DNA from: Siphonodentalium dalli | Taxonomy: Eukaryota > Mollusca > Scaphopoda > Gadilida > Siphonodentaliidae | Assembly: GCA_032622095.1 (NCBI GenBank) | Contig: CP136066.1 | Span: forward strand, 7,901,784 to 7,965,783 | Length of the DNA: 64,000 nucleotides | Reading direction: 5' to 3' | Translations under genes and position numbers: made by a program | The notes under the pieces: generated by a model | Seen by the model: the letters and a program-made list of their open reading frames with translations, nothing else | The model's database searches: none | Told to the model about the DNA's origin: nothing | In this document: positions 10,203 to 21,443 of the stretch, piece by piece | Layout: each line of letters opens with the position of its first letter | How positions within the stretch are numbered: the stretch's first letter is position 1

Positions 10203-10520
10203 ATGAATAGGGAGTACGTGCTATTCGCGGCGCTGGCGCGTTTAAGCATTCTCAGCGTACACACTCATTGTTCATATAAAACGCAGATCGCCAATATTTA
10301 CTCCAAGAAATTCGATAAAGCAATCTCTCGACCGCGTTTGAATCATCGACAATTTATTCCGCCGCGTTTCGGCACGGGCACAAACGCGCGCGAAAACATT
10401 AAATCCGCGTTGTTATTACCATATGTATTTGATAGAAAAATTTTCAAATTAAAGTTAAAATTTTGTTTTAGTTTATATCTATATTTGCGAATTATGTATG
10501 TTTGTCCACTAATTAAATAA
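10203..10520 (+). CDS. Unrecognised short open frame with possible signal peptide
   Basis: A 105-residue frame starting MNREYVLFAALARLSILSVH, which resembles a weak signal peptide (hydrophobic core VLFAALARLSILSV interrupted by one Arg). The following 60 residues are basic (SRPRLNHRQFIPPRFGTG). The first 200 bp are clearly richer in CpG than the surroundings. No dibasic-bounded amidated peptides, Cys framework or known domain are visible, and the last 25 residues look like translated AT-rich non-coding DNA. It could be a first exon or a small secreted peptide, or chance. I do not recognise it. Confidence 0.2.
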   Translation: MNREYVLFAALARLSILSVHTHCSYKTQIANIYSKKFDKAISRPRLNHRQFIPPRFGTGTNARENIKSALLLPYVFDRKIFKLKLKFCFSLYLYLRIMYVCPLIK

Positions 10521-12204
10521 ACATGTGACAATCTATAGGGTTATACAAATTGTTCTAACTGGGTTAGCTTTTTACAATGATGATAATGGTGCAGGTTATA
10601 AGTTTCTGAAGTTACGTTACCTGATGAATAAGTCGACATGATATGCGATATACTTTTTCCTGCATGTAGCAGAACAGAGACTTATATTACAGAGACCAGA
10701 AACAACGTAATTTCGAAAATGCAACTATATGTCAATTGGGGCACACGTCGTGGCGAGTGGAGTGTAATATATATTGCATGGTTTTATGTCATATGGTTCG
10801 AACCAGTGTGGTAGTGCTGGAGGGTTTGGTCAGTCTAATACATTATGTTCCTTACCGTAACTGAGCCATCATTGTCCCCACAGCCAATAGTTCAGTTAGA
10901 TTCGATAGGGAATACATGTAGGGTTAATTACCACCCCTCCCCAGGACGCCCAAAATCATGTTCATCAGTCACGAAATTTGGCGTGTCTGATTGTGTCGTA
11001 ATCTGGAGCGAAATGGTATAAAGCATATTAAGGGACCATGACTCATGTATTTTGAAAATTCTTTCAGTTTCGGATTCAGTATATTTTAGTAGTTTTAATG
11101 GTGGAGGAAAGACTGCACGGTTATTTAATTTTACTATTGTGATTGTGTAAGACGCAAGCTGAAAGCATGAAACTTCAGAGAGATAGTCTGAATAAAGAAA
11201 ACCTGCATTGCCGATGTTGGGGTACGAAACTCGGTTTATTTCAACGGATTCACGAAAACTATATAATTATAAACCCAATGACATCCGAATATTGCTGTAT
11301 TAAGGTCAAGCATGACCACTATGACAATTTTACCTTTCCGCCCAAGCTAATGATGGGGGATATGTGAATTTGCCTTTTGCCATAAATCTATGGCACCTGG
11401 AAAAACACTATTTAGACGGTCGATTCCGATCCCAATGACTCTTTCCCGTTAAGATTAGGCAATACAAATTATTTGGCGATGGACTGGACAAAAAAAGTGA
11501 AAGGGCGATTACTCCGTAAAAACGTTAGACCGAAATCCGATACCTTCATTTTCAGTGGCCCTTAGATGTCTACATTCCCCATAGATGATTTCGCGTTCCT
11601 ACTGTAATTAGTTTCTGAGAATGTCCAATTAAATAGAAAACGGCCCCAAATAAAAAATATATACTGTTATCATATATATCGGTCTGTATTGTGGATACCC
11701 AAAATTATAATCGAAGGTTCCGGTCAACTAGTCTCATTTCAGTGGATGTCTCAAATATATGAGCGTGTCACAAAAAAATATCATTTTATCTGGATACACA
11801 CACTTTATTTTGATACATGTTGACAGCAAGCAGCATGTGACCATTTACTAAAAAGCTTGTCAGATATAAAACGTGATTGTCCCAACATTTGGAAACCAAC
11901 TGACATAGTGAAGAGCCTACGACAGTCTGGAACCATTTACAAGTATCAACATGAACATATGAAACCTTACCTTCTATCTGTTGAAGACCCCTGGCATGCA
12001 GAGTCTCAAACAGACAATGGTCCAGGGATTTAGCTTCCGAAATAAAGTAATTGTATCATGGCATACACGATCATTTAGATGTTTCACCAAATAGGTATGG
12101 GGTCATTGTCAACAACTGGTGAAACATAAAAGACCTGAGTTTTCCATGTTTTATCCCAGTTAATGGCAATGGAATACCACACATGTAAGGGGTCAACTCA
12201 CGAC
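10521..12204. other. Unassigned AT-rich sequence
   Basis: No repeat or gene recognised. A 74-residue plus frame at 11143-11367 (MCKTQAESMKLQRDSLNKEN...) has no recognisable family features. Confidence 0.4.
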
Positions 12205-13682
12205 TAAGAGGTGGAGTATGGACACGAAAGAATGGAGTATGAACACTAAAGAAGGGAGTATGAACACTAAAGAAGGGAGTATGAACACTAAAACAGGGAG
12301 TATGAACACTAAAGCAGGGAGTATGAACACTAAAGAAGGGAGTATGAACACTAAAACAGGGAGTATGAACACAAAAGCAGGGAGTTTGAACACTAAAGAA
12401 GGGAGTATGAAGACCAAAGAAGGGGTATGAACACAAAAGAAGGGAGTGTGAACACTAAATAATGGAGTATGAACACTAAATAAGGGAGTATGAACACTAA
12501 AGGTGGGAGTATGAACACTAAATATGGGAGTGTGAACACTAAAGAAGGGAGTGTGAACACTAAAGAAGGGAGATGAACACTAAAGAAGGGAGTATGAACA
12601 CTAAAGAAGGGAGATGAACACCAAAGAAGGGAGTGTGAACACTAAAGAAGGGACTATAAACTCTAAAGCTGGGAGTGTGAACACTAAAGAAGGTAGTATG
12701 AACACTAAAGAAGGGAGTATGAACACTAAAGAAGGGAGTATTAACACCACATGAGGGAGTATGAACACTAAGGAATGGTAGTATGAACACCAAGAAAGGG
12801 AGTATCAACACTAACGAAGGAAGTATCAACACTAAAGAAGGAAGTATGAACACTAAAGGAGGGAGTATGAACACTAAAGAAGGGAGTGTGAACACTAGAA
12901 ATGGAGTATGAACACTAAATATGGGAGTATGATAATCACAGAAGGGAGTGTGAACACTAAAGAAGGGAGTATGAACACTAAATATGGGAGTATGATAATC
13001 ACAGAAGGGAGTGTGAACACTAAAGAAGGGAGTATGAACACTAAAAATGGGAGTAGTAACACAAAAGAAGGGAGTATGAACACTAAAGAAGGGAGTATGA
13101 ACACTAAAGGAGGGAGTGTGGACACTAAAGAAGGGAGTGTGAACACTAGAAATGGAGTATGAACACTAAATATGGGAGTATGATAATCAAAGAAGGGAGT
13201 GTGAACACTAAAGAAGGGAGTGTGAACACTAAAAATGGGAGTAGTAACACAAAAGAAGGGAGTATCATCACTAAAGAAGGGAGTATGAACACTAAAGAGG
13301 GGATTATGCGTATGAACACTTAAGAGGGGAGTGTGAACACTAAAAAAGGGAGTATTAGCACCAAAGAAGGGAGAGTGAACACTAAAGAAGGGAGTGTGAA
13401 CACTAGAAATGGAGTATGAATACTAACTATGGGAGTATGAAAATCAAAGAAGGTAGTGTGAACACTAAAGAAGGGAGTATGAACACTAAACATGGGAGTA
13501 GTAACAGCAAAGAAGGGAGTATGAACACTAAATACGTGAGTATGAACATTACAGAGGGGAGTATGGACACTAAAAGAGGGAGTATGATCACTAAAGAAGG
13601 GAGTATTAGCACCAAAGAAGGGAGAGTGAACACCAAAGAAGGGAGTAAGAACACTAAAGAAGGGAGTATGAACACTACATAG
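12205..13682. repeat. 21-bp minisatellite, about 70 units, with higher-order periodicity
   Basis: The unit is GGGAGTATGAACACTAAAGA + A. Because 21 is a multiple of three, frames stay open for long stretches: the plus strand reads MNTKEGS heptads, the minus strand reads hydrophobic VFILPSL or SVHTPFF heptads. Units of 20 bp (for example near 12425, 12571 and 12898) break every frame, so no single product spans the array. A marked variant cluster (AACACTAGAAATGGAGTATG) recurs at about 12891, 13142 and 13399, spacing 251-257 bp, which shows block duplications of about 12 units. No upstream start context, signal or splice sites argue for translation. Confidence 0.92.
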
Positions 13683-15236
13683 GCAGGCTGTTTTCAGGAA
13701 GTCGCGATCATTCACAAAAAAACGATGAAAACTTACAGGTGAAATAGTTTACTGTTTTCAGGGAGCACTTTGACTATTCATAGGCTCAACCACTCATGCG
13801 CGAAACAAGGAAGTTCGCTGTCAAAAAATAATTCTATCGTGGGGGGTAATATTTATTTTGTATAGGATGGCCACCAGAGGAGGCATTCGCACAAAACGGT
13901 TTGCTAATAAGAAATGTGAATTTTCAATGTTGTGTAGCCCCTTGGCCCGTTTAAAAACAATAGGTCATTAACATAAACTCATGCCATACTCATGGCTGCA
14001 GTGTCATATTTTAGCCTCGCGACATGACAACTGTGGTAACGCATGATTTTCAAATTGGGTAATATTTTGTGAACAAACCTGGACCAATTTCCAATTTATT
14101 CTTTACAAATCGCTCGTTATGTCAATTGAAGGACAGTTGTTTAGAAATAAACAAGAAATAAATTTATGTTTACTATATTTCTCGAATAATAGATAATCAA
14201 AATATTGTATGTGAAATTGTGAATGTATGATTCAGTGCCACATGCAACAGCAAATAATGGGGAACAAATATGTATCAGTGAACGCTCTCTAAATTGAATA
14301 AATATTTTCATCTCAAGACTAAGTTATCCCTATTACTATTTGTTTTCAAGAAACAAAGGGAGAAAATGTCCAATTGTCATGCCTTTTCGCACTAATTCCA
14401 AGACTGCATTACGTAAGTGACAGTGTCAATAAGGCCAGATGTTTCTATTCATACTCTTCCTACACTGCTTAATTATCATCTGAGCCATTGATTCATTCAC
14501 TTGACATTTAGTTTAAGGGCTAATGCATAATGATTCATGTTTCATGTGCACATGTTTGTCTGGGAATTGTTACTTTCTATAACAGGTATGTCATGTTATG
14601 TAAAAATTATTTTATGTAAAATGCGTGTGTGCGTGTCAACGCTCCTGGTTCCATGTTTGACTACCCCATGATTAACTGTCCTCGTCAGACAGCTCTAGTT
14701 GTTCAGACAATCAATACAAAGACAGAAAGAAGACAGAATGTCGGGTGAATGATAAACCCAATTCCATATTACTAACTGTCTGACACGAGATTTGAAAATA
14801 CAAATAACACGAAACAATGTGGCGCAATTCGCTGACTACGCAGTTTTTCACGACATAGAAAAATGACAATAAAGAAGTTATAACTGAATATATTTACACA
14901 CTAAGTGTTGTCATCACTAAATCCAGCATTCTGATTGGTCGGCGCCCACGTGGCTAGTTGCAGTTATTTCTCGGTGAATGCGCAACGCCTCATAACACCA
15001 AGCTAATAACACCATCGATACGTCATTAGGTTTGGAAAGACGAACGCGTAATGCTTTGGGCGCATTTTGACTCGCGCAGGATTGACTTAATACATCATCG
15101 GGTTTCAACATGAAGAGAAATTGTTCCTATTAACTTTTGCCAAGGGTGCTATTGGGTATTTTGGGCTGATCTTGTCACGATACACTTTTCGATTTAATTA
15201 TATTTACAAAAGTGGCTTTTTCGCTAAATGTATATA
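13683..15236. other. Unassigned sequence
   Basis: No repeat, RNA or convincing coding sequence was recognised across about 1.5 kb. A 64-residue minus frame (14917-15111) has no family features. Confidence 0.4.
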
Positions 15237-15402
15237 AATATAAGGATTAACTGTCATGTGGACTATTTTTATGGAGATGTAACAGTGAGGTAAGTGGACA
15301 TAACTTGTATGTAAAACCCTTCGGGTTTTACACAAGTTATGTCCACTTACCTCACCGTTACATCTCCATAAAAACAGTCCACATGACAGTTAATCCTTAT
15401 AT
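15237..15402. repeat. Near-perfect foldback, arms about 80 bp
   Basis: AAGGATTAACTGTCATGTGG ... GTAAAACCC, a tiny loop (TTC), then GGGTTTTAC ... CCACATGACAGTTAATCCTT. Only a few mismatches occur in about 80 paired bases. The loop of 3-4 nt makes it a true hairpin or cruciform-capable palindrome. Its flanks are TATA-rich. The high arm identity implies recent origin or ongoing homogenisation. Confidence 0.93.
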
Positions 15403-16078
15403 AATGTGAACTGTCAGTGAATACTTAACATATAAACCACATAACGTCAAAAACACACTGCTGTTCACTATCAACAGTTATGCAACGCTATGGAATTTAA
15501 TTAAAATATTGGACTTAAATTTGCCTTCAATACCGAGTGTATTGGACATGTATATGTACGATATTTATACATGTCACTACTATAAAATATATTCAATTTA
15601 ATTAAATGTATAAATATGGAGGGGCCACTTTATATACTTATTTCATTGTACTCCATCTTCTTATAGAAAAACTTGTGCGTAGCATTTGTACCTACGTAAA
15701 TTGACTTCACATCAACGTTTCCTGACATTCATCAGTGAATATAATACAAGAGATATAACTCTATAATATTCTCGAAAATTAAATAGAGTAATTATTCTTG
15801 AATATCTTCAGATTACGAGCTTAAACATTGCTTAATTTCTTAGAACTCGAGTGTTTGACCCACTGGTTCAATCGTGTCACTCGTTGAATCGGCGTACCGA
15901 TATCAGGCTCGGATATACACAATCACCATATTGCTGACGGACTACTTTTTATTAGAATACACCGATGGCTACCCGAGTCGAACGAAGTATGTTTAGTCCG
16001 GAATACTGGAAATTCGATATATATGTCTTCACTGAGCGCATAACCTACAGTAATTCCCCAAGTAATCGACTTCTTAAC
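15403..16078. other. Unassigned AT-rich sequence between two foldbacks
   Basis: No gene or repeat recognised between the two hairpins. Confidence 0.4.
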
Positions 16079-16205
16079 CACAGCAGAATTATGGGTAACT
16101 TTTCATGATTTAGTCGGAAATATGGCTTATTGCCATTCATCCAATGAATGGCAACAAGCCATATTTCCGACTAAATCCTGAAAAGTTACCCAATATTCTG
16201 CTGTG
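16079..16205. repeat. Near-perfect foldback, arms about 62 bp
   Basis: Left arm CACAGCAGAATTATGGGTAA ... GGCTTATTGCCATTCAT, right arm ATGAATGGCAACAAGCCATA ... TTACCCAATATTCTGCTGTG, with only CCA between them. Same architecture as 15237-15402 (long arms, minimal loop) but unrelated sequence. Confidence 0.93.
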
Positions 16206-17139
16206 TTTTAGGAGTCATTACTTAGAGCATTACTGTATATTACGGCTAGATTACGCACTCCGTTTGTTGGATTTGTTCCGTTTTTTTCCGTTTGTTGCAA
16301 ATATTTCCTATAAACAAATCTTGGTTATAGCAGGGGGATCGGAATAAATTTCCAGGCACGTATGATTGTGTGGATGGTGTATCTCGGGTCCGAAAAGCAG
16401 TTTTTTCCATGTGCCAATTTTTTTTCTCCATTTCTGCTATTGAGTCTTATTTTGATGTGTGTTGAACAGAAACAGGTCATATATAGTTAATAGCAATGCT
16501 ATACTAGACATAGAGGTTGGATCAGTTGCACAATGGCCAACAATAACCCAAATTCAACTTGATAGAACAAGAAACTGCGCTATTGGAAAAATAAAATTTA
16601 ATCAGGATTCCATCTACTGATACAACAAAATAAGAATAACTATGCAGAAAATAAGCAATAAAATGAAAGCACACTTGACCATATGTGACATGGAAATAAA
16701 GATATAATAAATAATGGAATAAAATAGACTTTTGACAACGTAAAACATAAAATCTTAACATATAAATTGAAGGCCAGCCGGGCCAGCTTGAACAATTTCA
16801 AATTGTTTTCCAAGTTAATGTGGATCAGCTTTTAATGTTAATCACAGTAACAAAGATTTTATCGTCACTGATATCGTGAGCAAAAAAGAAGTGAGATTGG
16901 GCTATCCATCCATATGTTATTCCCAAGTATTACGAAGCCTATTACTTCAGGCATGGCTACCAGCCTGCCATTTATCGCTATAACATGTTTAATCAGTTCT
17001 GGTTTCTGAGATGCTCCAAGAAGAGTCATGCGGGTATATCATGGTTATGTTTGTTATTAGCATTATTCTTCAAACTGGGATGAACTGGGATGAACAGTTG
17101 TATTTCTACATGTTTTGATAAACAATTTGGTTCAAGCAA
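16206..17139. other. Unassigned AT-rich sequence
   Basis: Short frames on both strands without recognisable features; no repeats recognised. Confidence 0.4.
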
Positions 17140-18030
17140 TATAATTATCACATAGCAAATATCAAAATATCAAATAATCTGAAATGTGTTGTACCATGTA
17201 GTGGAGCTCCGTGGTCCAGTGGTTAGCGCGTTGGACTTGTCTTCGCTGTCAACACAGCGAGGCGAGTTCGCGGCTGGCTGGTGGTCTGTTATGAGTTTCC
17301 ACACAGTAATGGCTTGGCCGACTTGAGCGATGTGCAATTGTTGGATTGTACACTGTTTGAATCTCGCGCCAAGTTGTGACCCTTGAGCAAGGTCGCTCGT
17401 ACTGTGTCTGCTTTGCATCACCCATGCATTACAAGGGTACCTGATAATGAGCAGTGAAAGATCTTGTCAGTATGCTAGCCATATGGTATCCTCGCATACT
17501 CCCGGCTGTACCTCCCCCTGCCCCCGGGGAGCAGTAGATGGTTACTGAATGTTCAGGCTCATCAGGGTAATAATTGTAAAACTTTGAGCGCTTTGTGCCT
17601 CATGGGAAATGCGCTTTACAAATGCTATACATTATTATTATGTAGTCTGTAGAATACCCAAATGTGATTATGTGACTAGATCATGTGACTATATATTATG
17701 AAAATGAATGTTAATAAAAACTGTGGCACTCTGCCTATCCCTAGAAATGTGATTATGTTGACACATTTCTTTATTAATGACACTTATATGATAAATTCAA
17801 ATAGGATCGTTATCTTCATTATGCATTGTTCTATTAAAATCTCGCGCAATAAACTATTTAGGGGTGTGTGTCCAAAACTGACCGGAAAAAAATCCTGAAA
17901 CGGAAAAAAAAGGGTGGGTGTCCAAAATTGCCTGGAAAAAAAGGCCGGAAAACGGAAGAAATTGGGTGGGTGGGTGTTCCCAGGCCGGAAAAAAATAAAA
18001 TGATCATACGTGCCTGGAAATATTGTCCGA
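17140..18030 (+). mobile_element. Dispersed repeat, paired with an inverted copy at 57520-57990
   Basis: From CATAGCAAATATCAAAATAT to the CCTGGAAATATTGTCCGACC-like end, this block matches the reverse complement of 57520-57990, including CCATGTAG...TCTGTAGAATAC, GTGATTATGTGACTAGATCA and a poly-A-interrupted tail GGGTGGGTGTCCAAAATTGC. The copy here differs by carrying a 438-bp SINE. No coding sequence was recognised, and the class of the element is not determined. Confidence 0.7.
17202..17639 (+). mobile_element. tRNA-derived SINE with ATGTAG target duplication
   Basis: The head GCTCCGTGGTCCAGTGGTTA + GCGCGTTGGACTTG is tRNA-like and holds a good RNA polymerase III A box (TGGTCCAGTGG). The B box region (GAGTTCGCGGCTGG) is degenerate. 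The 3' end, TAATAATTGTAAAACTTTGA and GCGCTTTACAAATGC + TATACATTATTATTA, is the conserved tail type of many invertebrate and fish tRNA SINEs, which probably serves LINE-mediated retrotransposition. ATGTAG flanks both ends (17196-17201 and 17640-17645). The paralogous block at 57933-57938 holds a single ATGTAG (on the minus strand) and no SINE, so the insertion boundaries are confirmed internally. Confidence 0.92.
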
Positions 18031-18556
18031 CCCCCCTGGTTATAGTGGATAATAAGTTTCCCCTTCAAACTGATATTTTGAAATTGAGACTTTTTGAAAA
18101 TTCCGGAAGATTTTAGGAACATCCATTTTGAAATATCAAGAAATTTAGGCAAAACGTGCGTCTGGCACTTAATATGATGTTTTGATGACCAGATATCGAC
18201 TTGCAAATGAGGAACTTTTTCAACGTTTTTACTTTTTTTCTGCCTAGAAAATTATTGTCCCTTATAAAGAGCGTCCATGCTTCTGTCGATCAACCCCAAA
18301 AAAACGGTAGATAATAAAGATGGTTCTCATTTATGGGCTTTTGTACTCGTTTTCAGCGTAATAAGAGTATTTTAAAAAAGTGTACATAATATAACGCAAG
18401 TTATACCTGCATATTATAACATCATACAATTATCTTACAAATCCAGATCAGGTTTGATATTAATTTGAACCGACGTGTGGGGCAGTCCGGAGCTGATAGG
18501 AGTAACTTTGCACCTCACTGGGACTTAACTTTACCGTGCTAATTCTGTTACTTAGT
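18031..18556. other. Unassigned AT-rich sequence
   Basis: No gene or repeat recognised between the dispersed repeat and the TTAA-flanked element. Confidence 0.4.
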
Positions 18557-18560
18557 TTAA

Positions 18561-18952
18561 CCCTTTACCCAACAGAACGGCCCTGTGCCAATGCATTCTC
18601 TTATATATGCGAGTCGACCATAGGTCGCCTCGCATATATAAGAGAATGCATTGGCTTAACACATTAAAAATTATAAAATTGTTAAAGAATACAAGAAGAA
18701 ATGGTAAAAAGTGTTAAAAAACGATTTGTTTTAGGCCAATGCATTCTCTTATATATGCGAGGCGACCTATGGTCGACTCGCATATATAAGAGAATGCATT
18801 GGCACAGGGCATAACTGTAACCATCAAAATGTGGTCAATGAGCCGGTTCCAATGATATCCATATTTGTATGGTTTTATTGAGACAGATTCAAGATAATTT
18901 AGGCTGTTGCAGCTTTATTTGGCCGTTTTTGGCCGGTTTGTTGGGTAAAGGG
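18561..18952. mobile_element. TTAA-flanked MITE (piggyBac-like termini) carrying two 68-bp hairpins
   Basis: TTAA at 18557-18560 and 18953-18956 flanks termini CCCTTTACCCAACAGAACGG and, inverted, CCCTTTACCCAACAAACCGG. TTAA target duplication plus a CCCTTT/CCYT terminus is what is known for piggyBac-like elements (Kolobok-type also uses TTAA). At 392 bp with no frame it is non-autonomous. Inside are two near-perfect palindromes, 18588-18655 and 18735-18803, each built as GCCAATGCATTCTCTTATAT + ATGCGAG...loop...CTCGCATATATAAGAGAATG + CATTGGC; the second is an inverted copy of the first. Confidence 0.85.
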
Positions 18953-18956
18953 TTAA

Positions 18957-19973
18957 GCAATGTTAACCTAAGGACCATTGTGGGTTGCTACATGTAACTG
19001 TTAATTGCTTTGTGTCATTACTTTCAATGGTCTATTGGCAATCGTGTTTTGTATACGTTTCACCATGCACTCATATCCGAATGCCAGTCGCTCCGACCAC
19101 CATGCACCAAAACCCCACCCAACCAACGCGCAATTACGAACGAATACCCCAGTCTGACGCACCAACCAACATCCACGTACGTCCATACAGCGAAATACAC
19201 GAGGGAAAAGCCACATGCAGACACCCTATACCCAACCACAACAAACCCAACCCACAACACACACCCACCCCATGTGCACGTGTAGATGATTTCTGATCTA
19301 TATTCTTTGCATGTTCCACGATTATATATGTATCCAATATTTAGACTGTGTTATACCGAACACGTCCGGCGATTGGAGAATAAACGCCGAGGCTGATTTC
19401 GTTTATATGTATGGTGTTGCAGCTTGGTAAGCTGACTACATGGGCTACATAGACACAATACAGAGGTGACAGCCCCATCGACACTCATATGAGAAGGCAT
19501 ACAAGTGTGTACGGATGTTTAGGGCTAAAATATAATCGTTACAATATTATATGATGACTCTTAAAAAAGCCAGAATGTTATAATTTGTAGCTATACGATA
19601 TCTGTATATGAGATGAGATGATTCGGTTTTATTGTCATACATGTAACGTTATATTCGAGTGGGGATGAGTCATAAAGCATGTAAAATAAACATGATTATA
19701 ACAAATCGTTGATACGTCGTAGTGTTTCGTCCTGCATGTGTGGTATATATACAAACTCCAAGCATGTTAATACTAAACGACTATCCGGTTAGCTGCATGC
19801 ATACGAACGACATCATTCACGTGCGTGTGATCAAGGCATCGCGTTATCATTCATTCACCTTTTTGAGATCGCAAATCTGAATGCTGAGATGGATGTTATT
19901 TAATTTTAATTGAAATACATTCATAATAGATATGTACACATTATTTCGAATATGTTATGGATTCATATTTCAG
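18957..19973. other. Unassigned sequence with a C/A-rich tract
   Basis: About 19085-19275 is poor in G on the plus strand and rich in ACC/CCA/CAACC words. It leaves both strands open (for example frames at 18985-19296 and 19060-19260), which is expected of such composition. No gene recognised. Confidence 0.4.
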
Positions 19974-20177
19974 ATGACATTCGCAGTCCAATTGATCAGT
20001 CTCAGATACACATTAAAACTCACAAAATCATCAGAATTCCTTAAGTACTACGCATATGTACTGCACAGAAGATCCGCGTTTGGTGACATCTTCTTCTGCG
20101 ACGTTGACATCAATCTGGGCCGACAGTGGTCCCTCCATATCGCGCGGATATTGAGAACGACACTGATTTGTTTTTAA
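19974..20177 (+). CDS. Candidate terminal exon, unrecognised (low confidence)
   Basis: An acceptor-like CATATTTCAG (ending 19973) precedes a 67-codon open segment starting MTFAVQLISLRYTLKLTKSS and ending ...LHIARILRTTLICF, then TAA at 20175-20177. The middle (FGDIFFCDVDINLGRQWS) uses GC-rich third positions (GAC ATC TTC TTC TGC GAC GTT GAC ATC) unlike the AT-rich surroundings, which is mildly coding-like. No domain recognised and no neighbouring exon found. Confidence 0.2.
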   Translation: MTFAVQLISLRYTLKLTKSSEFLKYYAYVLHRRSAFGDIFFCDVDINLGRQWSLHIARILRTTLICF

Positions 20178-21057
20178 TTCTGTTCAATCCTATGCCTCAT
20201 TGACAGATTCATCTATATACCGTCATTTGTTTTGGCAGCGTGGAAGTCCAGGAACTATACTAGTGGGTGGATGTTCTCGAAAATTTTAGTGAACAAAAGC
20301 AAAAGCACTATCGAAAAAATTCGCAAAAATATTTTAAATGGTTTGATCTAGGAAAACTGATTGACAGCGTGTGGATACATATTCCGGCTTCATGTGGACA
20401 TACGCGCAGGTTGTTCGTTGTATGGTGTACGATGAGAAACAGGCATATCTCCATATCATATACATGAAAATGACTTTCCCATGTTCTCGGGTTTGGCGAT
20501 ACCCTCGGGTTTGGCGATATCACGTACACGGAGGTGATAATAAGACCACAACGCGCTGATTTTCGGTAGAACAAGCTGAACAATATGTTCGGTATTTCTT
20601 TCCTCACAATTTAATTCAGGCGAAATCAATGTCGAGTAGGGCCATTCACCTCATGGTTGTTTGCACGCTATCCACTGTTTGTTAAATCTAATTGATCGTA
20701 ATTGTTCTTATGATTGGTAATTATTGATTTTAGGCGAGTGTAGTGATGTACCGTTCACGGTTGTGAATAAATATAAAGAAACATTCCAGCAGAGGACTGC
20801 CGTTCGTGATAAAATATTCCAACACGGGTGTATTTTATAATTTAACATATCCTTGTCCAAATAGGTTCATGTTGGACGTAGATATTCCCATAGGTTCATA
20901 TTGGACTACTTTGATTTTGAAATAAGCACACAGAGAGCTTATACCCGTTATTCCGTCGAATGGCGCGGGCCACATAAAGAGCGTGAACCCCGATTAAGTA
21001 TCTCTCGCTATCCAGTCGAGAGCGTATTGACTGGAATAATAGACGGCCTACTCAAAA
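20178..21057. other. Unassigned sequence
   Basis: No convincing gene. A 19-bp direct duplication (CTCGGGTTTGGCGATA) occurs at about 20487-20520. A plus frame at 20901-21089 runs into the foldback that follows. Confidence 0.4.
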
Positions 21058-21171
21058 TATACGTTATAAGCACGGCGTCCAATTTATAAGCGAAATAAAG
21101 ATCACCAGCACCCGGACGGCGCGCGTGGTGCTTATTTCACTTATAAATTGGACGCCGTGCTTATAACATAT
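21058..21171. repeat. Foldback, arms about 50 bp
   Basis: CGTTATAAGCACGGCGTCCA + ATTTATAAG pairs with CTTATAAATTGGACGCCGTG + CTTATAACA. The inner part (AATAAAGATCACCAGCAC / GTGGTGCTTATTTCA) pairs less well, and the loop is CCGGACGGCGCGC. Third member, with 15237 and 16079, of a group of structurally alike but sequence-unrelated hairpins. Confidence 0.88.
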
Positions 21172-21443
21172 TTATAATACCCAATCAGCCAGAGAAACTT
21201 ACAATCAGTGATGAGTTTCTGTTACTAATTAAATGTGTGGTTAGTCTTACAAACATGGTCCGGTGAATACCAATCAATACTCTATGGTCGGTATTACACC
21301 CATGTAGATTTTTAAAGTCATTGTATTTTCGTATTTTCTATTATATTGTGCATTATTCCTACGTATCGGATTTATTTATTCCATACATTCCAAGCCGGAT
21401 TTATAATATCACAAACAGCAGTTTCGACCAAAGTAAGATATTC

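Noticed and set aside
12071-12436. Minus-strand frame with SVHTPFF heptads, which looks like a structural protein
   Set aside because: It mirrors the 21-bp minisatellite; frame breaks by 20-bp units and no flanking coding sequence.
17220-17260. A functional tRNA gene at the SINE head
   Set aside because: Only the A box is good; the B box is degenerate, the cloverleaf cannot be completed, and the segment continues into a SINE body.
18985-19296. 103-codon and overlapping frames rich in Pro, Thr and His
   Set aside because: Caused by a C/A-rich tract that is nearly free of stop triplets on both strands; no recognisable domain.
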